From: Erinaceus europaeus
Taxonomy: Eukaryota; Chordata; Mammalia; Eulipotyphla; Erinaceidae
DNA length: 64,000 bases
Reading direction: 5' to 3'
NCBI RefSeq assembly: GCF_950295315.1
Contig: NC_080177.1
Coordinates: 76,519,786 to 76,583,785 of the forward strand
The notes beneath the pieces are model-generated. The model had not been told where the DNA came from and did not search any database. It worked only from the letters and a program-made list of their open reading frames with translations. Shown here piece after piece: positions 57,101 through 64,000 of this stretch. Each line of letters starts with the position of its first letter. Position 1 is the first letter of the stretch. A program made the translations under genes and the position numbers.

Positions 57101-60100
57101 TACTATCTCTGCTAACCATTTCAAAAGAGACCTTATATTAAAATATGTCAGCTATCTTGAAATAATACATCTACTTGCTGATTTCTATATGACATTGATA
57201 AAATAAAAACTATACAAGCACAGAAACAAGTTTCTTTTTTTTTTTTAATTTTTCTATATTTATTTATTCCCTTTTGTTGCTCTTGTTTTATTGTTGTAGT
57301 TATTATTATTGTTGTCATCACTGTTGGATACGACAGAGAGAAATGGAGAAAGGAGGGGAAGACAGAGAGGGGGAGAGAAAGACAGACACCTGCAGACCTG
57401 CTTCACCGCCTGTGAAGCGACTCCCCTGCAGGTGGGAAGCCAGGGCTCAAAACCTGATCCTTACACTGGTCCTTGCACTTTGCGCCACCTGCACTTAACC
57501 CGCTGCACTACAGCCTGACTCACACAAGTTTCTTTTTAAAAAAAATTATACACACACATATATGACTATCTATTTCACGCTTAAACAAAAAGTACCACTT
57601 ATATAACGTATATTAAATTCCAAAGTCTGTGGTGATTGGCACTATACTTTCTCCCAGGATACTACTCTCAGCCAGCCCTCTGTTCCATTAAATACCTTAG
57701 ATGCATGTTCTAAATACTGTTTTCCTGCAGACATCTGAGTAAGCAGGCGAAATTTGTTGTCCTGAAGTACGTAGATGCCCTATTTCAAAAGAAAAAGAGA
57801 AAAATAAAAAAGTAAACATCAATATAATTATATTTCTTTTCTTAAAAAAACAAGGGAGTTGGGGGGTAGCACAGCGGGTTAAGCGCAGGTGGCGCAAAGC
57901 ACAAGGACCGGCACAAGGATCCCAGTTCGAACCCCGGCTCCCCACCTGCAGGGGAGTCGCTTCACAGGCGGTGAAGCAGGTCTGCAGGTGTCTGTCTTTC
58001 TCTCCCCCCTCTGTCTTCCCCTCCTCTCTCCATTTCTCTCTGTCCTATCCAACAACGACAACAATAATAACTACAACAATAAAACAAGGGCAACAAAAGG
58101 GAATAAGTAAATTTAAAAAAAAATTAATAAAAATAAAAAGAGCAGTGGTTTAGTTATCTAAACTCTCCTTCCATTGGCAAGTGGGTTTTTTGTTGTTGTT
58201 GTTTTTTCTGTTTTGTTGCCTTTGTTTTTTATTGTTGTTGTAGTTACTGTTATTGATGTCGCTGTTGTTGGATAGGACAGAGAAATGGAGAGAGGAGGGG
58301 AAGACAGAGAGGGGGAGAGAAAGACAGACACCTGCAGACCTGCTTCACCGCCTGTGAAGCGACTCCCCTGCAGGTGGGGAGCTGGGGGCTCGAACCGGGT
58401 TCCTTACGCTGGTCCCTGCGCTTTGAGTGCGATTAACCCGCTGTGCCACCACCCGACTCTTTTGCTTTACCACTTTTAAAGCCTGCCCCCGCAAGTGAGG
58501 ACTAGGGGCTTGAACCTGGTCCTTGAGCATTGTAACATGTCCACTCAACCAAGTGAGCCACCACCCAGCCCCCAGAAACCTTTCAAAGTTAACTAGAAAC
58601 TGTGTTGAGTTGTTACTGTTGTTTGTTCTTTGTCACCACGTGAGCTTCACTACTCCAGGCTGACTTTTTCAGGTAGAGACAGATACAGAGACTCCACAGC
58701 ATTGAAGCGTCCTTCAGTGCAGGAGGGACCAGGGTTGAACCTGGGTCATGCATTATTTTCAGTTTTAAGTAGCAAGTAAATCACTAGTAGCACATTTATA
58801 TCAAGTTAAAAGACTCTTAGAGAAATAGGCCTTAGTTATCTAAATACCTGATGATTTGTCCTTAGATTGTCAATTTGTTTCTTGAATACTGTAGTCCAAA
58901 AATCTTTACAAACGAACTTCATGATGTCTAACTCATCCTTGAACCTCGCAGTATCTTTTGTAAACCTGAAAAGATCAACTAGAAGTAATATTTTTCCTCA
59001 TCAAAAAAAAAAAAAAAAAAATCACGAGGAAAATATTACTAATTATTTGTAAAGCAGCATTGTACTAATAGTCATAAAGTGACAAGCACTAAGCAAAGCA
59101 GGGACCATCCAATTGATTCTTATTATGTTATACACTGACAGGACTCGACTAGTAAGCTATGGTGTTAAGTAGGATTCATCTTAGCTGAGCATGATCATGG
59201 AATTGTTATATAAGATAATCAGAGTTAAAAAAAAAAAAAAAAAAGGAAAGGAAAGGAAGGGGCCGGGTGGTAGCACACCTGGTTGAGTGCACAAGGATCC
59301 AGGTTCAAGCCCCCGGTCCCCACCTGCAGGGGGAAAACTTCACAAGTGGTGAGGCAGGGATGCAGGTGTCTGTCTCTCTGTCTCTCTCCCTCTCTGTCAT
59401 CCCCTTCCCTCTCCATTTCTGGCTGTCTCTATCTAATAAATAAAGATTTTTTAAAAAGGAAAAAGGAAAGGAAAAGAAAAAAAGAAGCCCCCAGCAATAA
59501 CCCCGGAGGCAAAGGAAATAAACTAAAGAAAGAAAGATAATTAGAGTTCAAACTACTTCAACAGTGAGAAAGGAAAACTAAGAATTAAGAACACAGTTTT
59601 CTGTTCGTAGATTCACAGAATCTCTCCAGGAATTGCAAGAGGACATGCATGCACACAGACACTAAAGCAAACCATCTCCCCAGCGTAGTGATTCCAGCCT
59701 AGGCATTTAGACAAAATCTCATTTAGGCGATGGGCCCTGCCAGACCTTAAGTAGGAAACACAACACAAAGTTTAAAAAGTTGTTTCAGTACACGAGTTTT
59801 CAGGGGAGGGTGGGGGTAGATAGCATAATGGTTATGCCTCCTGTCTGAGGCTCCAAAGTCCCAGGTTCAATCCCCTGCACCACCATAAGTGAGAGCCAAA
59901 CAGTGCTCTGGTAAAAAGTTTTCGGGGGAAAAAACACATATGTTCTTCAAATACTGAAACATAAAAATTGGGTAACTGAGTTCGGGTTCCATCAGACTGA
60001 AAAGAAACTTCAATTTGTGTATTAGAGACATGAAATAAAATGTGGAGACTAGAGCTACCCCGAGTGTTTCACAGTCTTGTGCAATGGATCATCTTGGCGT

Positions 60101-62257
60101 GTAACCTACCTGGAAGAAAAGTTTCAAATCCATACTGCTCACCTTTCTATCAATCCTTGTCCCACTCGAAACCCCATGTTTTCCAGTTTAGTAATACAGC
60201 GTCCATTCTCCTATTTAGAGAAATATCAGTATTAAATACTTTTAGAATTCAGAATGTTAATATTCAAAAAAAGTGTGTTAAGTAGTCCCGGAGGCGGCGC
60301 AGTGGACAAAGCACTGGACTCTCAGGTGTGAGGTCCTGAGTTCACTCCCCCGGCAGCACATGTATCAGAGTGATGACTGACTGGTTCTTTCTCCTATTTT
60401 CTTCATGAATAAGTAAAATCTTAAAAATAAGAAAAATAAATTAAGAAGCAGACTAACAAGTCTCAAACACAGACAAAATATTGAGAGGCAGGCAGTAGTG
60501 CACCTTCAAGCACACACGTTACAGTGATTAATGACCCGGGTTCGAGCCCTCAGTCCCCAACTGCAGGGGGGAAGCTTCAGGAGTGGTGAAGCTGTGCTGC
60601 AGCTATCTGTCTGTCTGCCTGTCTCTCTCTCTTCCTTTTCCTCTCAAAGTCTCTGTCTCTATCTAAAATAAATCAATATGGTAGTCCAGGTGGTGGTGCA
60701 GTGGCTAAGGTGTTGGACTCTCAAACGTGAGGTCCCGAGTTCAATCCCTGGCAGCACATGTACCAGAGTGATATCTGGTTCTTTTTCTCTCTGCCTATCA
60801 TTCTTCATGACAAACAGATAAAATCTTTGTCAGATATCTAGTATTTACTACACATTTGCTCTGGCACTACCACACTTTATCTACATAAGAGCCTGATCAG
60901 GTATAGACATGGTTATGCTCACTATTAAATGTAAAAAAAAAAGAAAAATAGATAAAATCTTTTAAAAAATAAAATAAATCAATATGAAGGAGGAGGAAGA
61001 GGACGAGGATGAAGAAAAAGAAGACTCAACACAGGGAAGAGGTGGCAGTGGTGCTGCCTATAAAGCTCACAGGTCACAACGCACAAGGACCTGGGTTCAA
61101 GCCCCCAGCTCCATCTGTGGGGGGGTGTGTGTGGAGCTTCACAAGTGAAGCAGGGCTACAGGTCTGTCTCTGTCTCACTCTCTCGCCCTTCTCTGTCAAT
61201 TTTTCTGTCTCTAGTCAAAAGCATACATATATAGACAGAGGGGGCTTGTGGTGTCACACCTGGTCAAGCGCACACATTACAGTGCACAAGGACCCGGGTT
61301 CAAGCCCCTGGTCCCCACCTGCTGGGGGGAAACCTTAGCAAGTGGTCAAGCAGGGCTGCAGGTGTCTCTCTGTCTCTCTCTCCCTCTCTATTTCCCCTTC
61401 CTCTCTATCCCATAAATAAAGATCATTAGGGCTGGGGGGACAGCATCAGGGCTCCGCACAAGCCTTTCCTGCCGGAGGCTCTGAGGTCCCAGGTTCAATC
61501 CCCAGCAGCTGAGCAGCACTCTGGTCTCTGTGTGTCTACTGCTCGGTATCTCTCTCTCATTAAAATATATTAAGATGTTCGAGCCCCCGGCTCCCCACCT
61601 GCAGGGGAGTCCCTTCACAGGTGGTGAAGCAGGTCTGCAGGTGTCTGTCTTTCTGTCCCCCTCTGTCTTCCCCTCCTCTCTCCATTTCTCTCTGTCCTAT
61701 CCAGCAACAGTGATATCAATAATAACTACAACAGAAAACAACAAGGACAACAAAAGGGAATAAGTCAATATAAAAAAATTTTTTTAATCTTAAAAAAAAA
61801 AATCTTATTGGGAGTCGGGCAGTAGCGCAGTGGATAAAAGGCACGTGGCACAAAACACAAGGACCGGTGTCAGGATCCCGGTTCGAGCCCCCGGCTCCCC
61901 ACCTGCAGGGGAGTCGCTTCATAGGCGGTGAAGCAGGTCAGCAGGTGTCTGTCTTTCTGTCCCCCTCTCTGTCTTCCCCTCCTCTCTCCATTTCTCTCTG
62001 TCCTAGCCAATGACAACAACAATAATAACGACAACAATAAGGGCAACAAAAGGAAAAATAAATAAATTAATTAAGATAGCTAAATAATAATAATGTTTTA
62101 AAAATCAAGCTAAAAAGACAGGTGTGAGGCTGGGGTGGCGGACCGGGGCGGCAGAGGCGGCGGCCGCAGCACTCACCCCCTCGCCCTGCTCGGCGGCCTG
62201 GTACACCCCGGACACCATCTCGTTATGGAGCAACAGAAACAGCGCCTCGTCCGCCAT
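51118..62257 (-). CDS. TRAPPC6B: TRAPPC6B, TRAPP complex subunit (complete)
   Basis: TRAPPC6B is a Bet3/Trs33-family core subunit of the TRAPP tethering and Rab-GEF complexes, acting in ER-Golgi traffic; human loss causes a neurodevelopmental disorder. Six coding exons, in transcript order: 62257-62177, 60210-60143, 58965-58848, 57779-57696, 55758-55665, 51149-51118. They join in phase to 477 nt, 158 residues and TAG, the human length. The protein runs MADEALFLLLHNEMVSGVYQ, ENGRCITKLENMGFRVGQGL, DFWTTVFKKQIDNLRTNHQG, YLEHASKYLAFTCGLIRGGL, and ends CKFQVMIQKL. The paralogue TRAPPC6A is excluded by these segments and by synteny. Intron 5 is 4.5 kb and full of SINEs. Confidence 0.97.
51350..51475 (+). 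mobile_element. SINE-D, diverged
   Basis: CACCATAAGCCAGAACTAAG; TRAPPC6B intron 5. Confidence 0.7.
51480..51600 (-). mobile_element. SINE-B-like, diverged
   Basis: GACTCAAACCGGGGTCCTCA and GGTAATGTGGGTGCAACC. Confidence 0.6.
51628..51973 (-). mobile_element. SINE-A, extended
   Basis: Perfect duplication CAAACAACTTTTT (51615, 51974). Confidence 0.94.
52021..52337 (-). mobile_element. SINE-A, extended
   Basis: Second of three same-strand extended copies in TRAPPC6B intron 5; short cassette. Confidence 0.9.
52378..52718 (-). mobile_element. SINE-A, extended
   Basis: AGGTGCCTT on both sides. Cassette ends intact: GCCTCCAGG ... CCTGGAGGC. Confidence 0.92.
52893..53052 (-). mobile_element. SINE-B
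   Basis: Diverged; a SINE-E follows immediately. Confidence 0.75.
53060..53212 (-). mobile_element. SINE-E
   Basis: GAGAGAAACCACAGCATAAA. Confidence 0.6.
53213..53629. other. Unclassified, TRAPPC6B intron 5
   Basis: Purine-rich, long A-rich runs (AGAAAAGGAAAAAGAACTAA); may be internal L1 sequence, not confirmed. Confidence 0.4.
53630..53775 (+). mobile_element. SINE-C
   Basis: TRAPPC6B intron 5. Confidence 0.85.
53830..54006 (-). mobile_element. SINE-B
   Basis: Ends ATCACCTGGCCCC. Confidence 0.82.
54048..54160 (+). mobile_element. SINE-E
   Basis: GGCCGGAAAGGTATCTCAGT. Confidence 0.62.
54165..54258 (-). mobile_element. SINE-D, partial
   Basis: GGACTTCAGAACCTTAGGCA. Confidence 0.72.
54355..54640 (+). 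mobile_element. Possible old L1 3' UTR
   Basis: GTGATCTCACTCCCAGGAAG resembles the L1 terminus. The following 250 bp is not recognised. Confidence 0.35.
54670..54780 (+). mobile_element. SINE-C, 5'-truncated
   Basis: AAAAACTAGACTG at 54637, 54656 and 54776. Confidence 0.82.
54838..55395 (+). mobile_element. L1-B module, old diverged copy
   Basis: Matches the 8.9-kb copy over GGGCCCTTTGGAATATATCT and ACCAATGTGTCCTGG but is far more diverged and has stops in the shared frame. Shows the family has a long history. Confidence 0.65.
55665..55758 (-). CDS. TRAPPC6B: TRAPPC6B exon 5
   Basis: 94 nt, YLAFTCGLIRGGLSNLGIKS, IVTAEVSSMPA plus T of Cys. Donor GCCT|GTAAGTTCA. Acceptor CCCTTTTAG. Confidence 0.95.
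55864..56050 (+). mobile_element. SINE-D
   Basis: About 105 nt upstream of TRAPPC6B exon 5. Confidence 0.82.
56267..56555 (+). mobile_element. SINE-A
   Basis: Flanks AAAAATTGGCGG / AAAAATTGGTGG; the right flank begins a SINE-B. Confidence 0.92.
56566..56772 (+). mobile_element. SINE-B
   Basis: Starts at the right duplication of the preceding SINE-A. Confidence 0.85.
56824..56962 (-). mobile_element. L1-A tail, TRAPPC6B intron 4
   Basis: TTATTGGGGGATTAATGTTT followed by the L1-A antisense 3' UTR, cut off at CTGTCATCC. Confidence 0.8.
56970..57102 (-). mobile_element. SINE-B, head lost
   Basis: Stops after GGGCTTGACCCCAGG. Confidence 0.7.
57240..57523 (-). mobile_element. SINE-A
   Basis: Duplication ACAAGTTTCTTTTT on both sides. 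Confidence 0.92.
57696..57779 (-). CDS. TRAPPC6B: TRAPPC6B exon 4
   Basis: 84 nt, 28 codons, GIYVLQDNKFRLLTQMSAGK then QYLEHASK, phase 0 at both ends. Acceptor TGAAATAG has almost no polypyrimidine tract; donor AAG|GTATTT. Confidence 0.95.
57854..58110 (+). mobile_element. SINE-A
   Basis: Antisense to TRAPPC6B, 75 nt upstream of exon 4. Confidence 0.9.
58187..58459 (-). mobile_element. SINE-A
   Basis: Inserted into an antisense SINE-B whose remainder is 58460-58575. Confidence 0.88.
58460..58575 (-). mobile_element. SINE-B remainder
   Basis: Head half: AACATGTCCACTCAACCAAG to CCACCCAGCCCC. Confidence 0.75.
58636..58756 (-). mobile_element. SINE-E/B-like, diverged
   Basis: ACTCCACAGCATTGAAGCGT. 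Confidence 0.5.
58848..58965 (-). CDS. TRAPPC6B: TRAPPC6B exon 3
   Basis: 118 nt completing Arg, then FTKDTARFKDELDIMKFVCK and DFWTTVFKKQIDNLRTNHQ. Acceptor CTTTTCAG, donor CAG|GTATTT (nonconsensus beyond GTAT). Confidence 0.96.
59258..59520 (+). mobile_element. SINE-B with shortened cassette
   Basis: Clean head GGGGCCGGGTGGTAGCACAC; cassette reduced to CCCCAGCAATAACCCCGGAG. Confidence 0.88.
59803..59930 (+). mobile_element. SINE-D
   Basis: AGTTTTCAGGGG / AGTTTTCGGGGG flanks. Confidence 0.85.
60143..60210 (-). CDS. TRAPPC6B: TRAPPC6B exon 2
   Basis: 68 nt, ENGRCITKLENMGFRVGQGL then IE plus AG of Arg. Acceptor CTAAATAG, donor AAAG|GTGAGC. Confidence 0.96.
60284..60425 (+). mobile_element. 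SINE-C
   Basis: TRAPPC6B intron 1. Confidence 0.85.
60482..60672 (+). mobile_element. SINE-B
   Basis: TRAPPC6B intron 1. Confidence 0.82.
60680..60830 (+). mobile_element. SINE-C
   Basis: Head TGGTAGTCCAGGTGGTGGTG. Confidence 0.85.
61036..61222 (+). mobile_element. SINE-B
   Basis: Head GAAGAGGTGGCAGTGGTGCT. Confidence 0.8.
61238..61428 (+). mobile_element. SINE-B
   Basis: Tandem with the previous copy. Confidence 0.85.
61430..61575 (+). mobile_element. SINE-D
   Basis: Internal deletion of the ACCACCATAAGCCA segment. Confidence 0.8.
61578..61775 (+). mobile_element. SINE-A, 5'-truncated
   Basis: Begins at the B box, GTTCGAGCCCCCGGC. Confidence 0.88.
61810..62070 (+). mobile_element. SINE-A
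   Basis: Last repeat before the TRAPPC6B CpG island. Confidence 0.92.
62177..62257 (-). CDS. TRAPPC6B: TRAPPC6B exon 1
   Basis: 81 nt, MADEALFLLLHNEMVSGVYQ then AAEQGEG. Donor GAGGGG|GTGAGT. Human, from memory, reads KSAEQGEV where this has QAAEQGEG; the final Gly depends on this donor choice, which keeps phase 0. Confidence 0.93.
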
Positions 62258-62289
62258 CGCCGCTCGTCTCCGGCCCGCGTCGCCGTCCC

Positions 62290-62302
62290 GTTGCTAGGAG
62301 AC
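62290..62302. promoter_or_regulatory. RFX X-box-like site
   Basis: GTTGCTAGGAGAC resembles the RFX X-box, about 35 bp upstream of the TRAPPC6B start codon. Confidence 0.45.
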
Positions 62303-62466
62303 CCCCGCGGCTCCCGGGGCCGTCGGAAGCCTGGCGGGGCGAGTGGGGGGCTGGAGGCCCAGCCCAGGGCCACCCCCAGGGCCGCACGGGAGGCGGGCGA
62401 CACTCAAGCAGCCAATCCCGTCGGCCGAGCCTATGGGCCGGGGGAGGCGGGGTGGGAGGGAGTCCA

Positions 62467-62480
62467 GACGTCACTTCCGG
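62467..62480 (-). promoter_or_regulatory. ETS-CRE composite CCGGAAGTGACGTC
   Basis: An ETS core (CCGGAAGT) fused to a CRE core (TGACGTC) with the spacing of the known ETS:ATF/CREB composite, about 210 bp upstream of the TRAPPC6B ATG. Confidence 0.65.
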
Positions 62481-62627
62481 TCCTGCCGCCCCGGCGTCCT
62501 CCCCGCTCACTGCTTCCTTCCGGTGGGCTAAATGGTTCCTCCAGCAAAGGGTGTCAGGGCGGTGTGGGCAGGCTCGGACACCTGCGTTTCTTAGCTCCGA
62601 GTTTGGCAAAGGAAACGAAAAGGTGAC

Positions 62628-62790
62628 GCGGCTGGCCAGAGGCCATGACGGTTCTGCGAAGACTTTCAGGCCTGAGTGTCCAGGGTTCCAGGTTCAGTCT
62701 CCATCACCGCCATAAGCCTGAGCTGAGCAGTGCTCTGGTCTTTCTGTGCCTTTCTCTCTGTTCATTTCCCTCTCATTGAAGTACACAGAA
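62628..62790 (+). mobile_element. SINE-D at CpG-island edge
   Basis: Diverged head GCGGCTGGCCAGAGGCCATG. Confidence 0.72.
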
Positions 62791-62796
62791 CCGATT

Positions 62797-63065
62797 TTTT
62801 AAAAATTCATTTATTTTCCCTTTTGTTGCCCTTGTTCTTTATTGTTGTCGTTATTGTTGTTATTGGTGTTGTGTAGGACAGAGAGAAATGGCGGAGGGGA
62901 AGACGGGGGGGGGGGAGAGAAAGACAGACACCTGCAGACCTGCTTCCCCGCTTCAAGTGGTGTCTGAAGGGCGGGTGGGGAGCCGGGGGCTGGAACCCGG
63001 GTCCCTACACCAGTCTTTGTGCTTCAACACATGCGCTTAACCTGCTGTGCCACCGCCCTACTCCC
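62797..63065 (-). mobile_element. SINE-A
   Basis: Contains a 9-G interruption near 62908. Confidence 0.88.
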
Positions 63066-63083
63066 AACAAAAATATTTTTAAA

Positions 63084-63270
63084 GGGGCCGGATGGTGGCA
63101 CACCTAGTTGAGCTTAAGAAGCCGGGTCCGAGCCCCCGCTCTTCACCTGCAGGGGGAAAGCTTTGCGAGTGGTGAAGCACTGTTGCAGGTGTCTGTCTCT
63201 CTCTCCCTATCTCCCCCTTCCCTGTAGGTTTCTGTCTATTCAATAAATAGAGATAATAATAAAAAAAAAT
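63084..63270 (+). mobile_element. SINE-B
   Basis: Part of the A-box side deleted. Confidence 0.85.
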
Positions 63271-63283
63271 AGACATGTTTTTT

Positions 63284-63488
63284 AGGGGCCAGGCAGTGTC
63301 TCACCTGGTTGAGCACACATGTTACAGTGTACAAGGACCCGAATTTAAGCCCTAGGTCCTGACTTGCAGGGGGAAAACTTCAAAAGTGGGGAAGCAGGGC
63401 TGCAGGTGTCTCTCTGCCTCTCTCCCTCTCTATCTGCCCCTTCCCTCTTGATTTCTGGTTGTCTTTATCCAATAAATAAAGATAATAA
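63284..63488 (+). mobile_element. SINE-B
   Basis: ACATGTTTTT on both sides. Confidence 0.88.
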
Positions 63489-63599
63489 CATGTTTTTAAA
63501 ATATGACAAAAGTATATCAACAGTATGCAAAGTATCCGTTCCCTACTATGTTTTTCACAATGGCAAACTGGAAAAGCAGATAATCAGCAGGTGCTTGAA

Positions 63600-63775
63600 T
63601 ATAGCTCACCGGGCATAGCGCCGCCTTTCCATGCTCTGTGTCATCGGCTCTAATTGCTGATACCAGAGAGCACCGAGCACCGTGGGGCCAGGGTTACTCA
63701 GATAGTGGTCGGTGCTGTGGTGCCAGCCTCTCTCGCTCTGCCTCCCCACAACCTCCATCTGAAATAAAGAATGAA
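63600..63775 (+). mobile_element. SINE-E-like, diverged
   Basis: TAGCTCACCGGGCATAGCGC and GTCGGTGCTGTGGTGCCAGC. Confidence 0.5.
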
Positions 63776-63901
63776 AAAGTAAATTCAGGAACAGCATGTT
63801 TGAGTCCCACTGGTGCACCATTGACCTTACATTTTAGAAATACTGAGAAATGATCCCATATATTGGATTTGTATACAGACCTGCTTCACCGCTTGTGACG
63901 A

Positions 63902-64000
63902 GGGAGCTAGGCGGTAGTGCATCGGGTTAAATGCACATAGCGAAAAGCACAAGGGCAGGCTTAACGATGGTTCGAGCCCCGAGGCCCCACCTGCAGTGAC
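63902..64000 (+). mobile_element. SINE-A, cut by window end
   Basis: Head GGAGCTAGGCGGTAGTGCAT; diverged. Confidence 0.8.

Larger units (their letters stand above)
62100..62640. promoter_or_regulatory. CpG island, TRAPPC6B promoter
   Basis: GC-rich, TATA-less region covering TRAPPC6B exon 1 and 380 bp upstream. It holds an X-box-like GTTGCTAGGAGAC at 62290-62302, an ETS-CRE composite at 62467-62480 and a second ETS-like CTTCCGG near 62516. No plus-strand gene start is seen before the window ends. Confidence 0.8.

Noticed and set aside
62640..64000. First exon of PNN, the next gene to the right in human
   Set aside because: No CpG-rich plus-strand start or PNN-like coding sequence is visible; only SINEs follow the TRAPPC6B promoter.

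Overview
This is nuclear DNA from a placental mammal, most likely a hedgehog (Erinaceidae, probably Erinaceus). The evidence is three split vertebrate genes with canonical GT-AG introns, two clear CpG-island promoters plus a smaller GC-rich one, L1 LINEs, ancient MIR/L2 relics, and very dense tRNA-derived SINEs whose head reads GGGAGTCGGGCGGTAGCGCA. I recognise that SINE as hedgehog-type. The species call rests on recognition and was not checked by a search.

Layout: (1) 1-23.7 kb holds the 5' half of SEC23A on the minus strand: coding exons 2-9, about 366 codons, with exon 1 and the promoter in the CpG island at 23.1-23.9 kb. The rest of the gene lies off the left edge. (2) 23.9-27.9 kb is a repeat-filled gap between the divergent promoters of SEC23A and GEMIN2. 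(3) 28.08-46.26 kb holds all of GEMIN2 on the plus strand: ten coding exons, 269 residues. (4) 46.3-50.9 kb is a convergent intergenic gap dominated by an L1. (5) 50.9-62.3 kb holds all of TRAPPC6B on the minus strand: six coding exons, 158 residues. (6) 62.3-64 kb is the TRAPPC6B promoter flank and repeats. Order and orientation match human 14q21.1 (SEC23A-, GEMIN2+, TRAPPC6B-). Every coding exon was placed by eye with phase checked end to end. SEC23A (COPII inner coat, Sar1 GAP) and TRAPPC6B (TRAPP tether subunit) both act in early secretory traffic. GEMIN2 (SMN complex, snRNP assembly) is an unrelated neighbour.

Repeat labels are mine. SINE-A: about 270 bp, head GGGAGTCGGGCGGTAGCGCA, GGGCAACAAAAGGGAATAAA tail; an extended form adds a 60-bp 3' cassette bounded by CCTCCAGG/CCTGGAGG. 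SINE-B: head GGGGCCGGGTGGTGGCGCAC, tail ATCCAATAAATAAA. SINE-C: head GTGGTCCGGGAGGTGGCGCA. SINE-D: head GGGGAGATAGCATAATGGTT. SINE-E: head GCCGGCAAATAGCTCACT. A to D carry tRNA-like A/B-box words (such as TAGCGCAGCGGG, GGTTCGAGCCC); published hedgehog SINE names are ERI-1 and ERI-2, but I cannot assign them. L1-A is the L1 whose 3' end reads ACATTAATTCCCCAATAAAG. L1-B is a second A-tailed 3' module (...CCTATGGTTTTGTTAAT...).

I found no CRISPR, operon or prokaryotic content and no clearly new enzymatic system. The less ordinary material is regulatory (CRE-type cluster, ETS-CRE composite, NRF1 palindromes, a ratchet-type splice site in TRAPPC6B) and transposon biology (serial insertion of different SINEs at one target word, an exchangeable hairpin-bounded 3' cassette, an L1-B module with a shared open frame, and a solo LTR inside a SINE).
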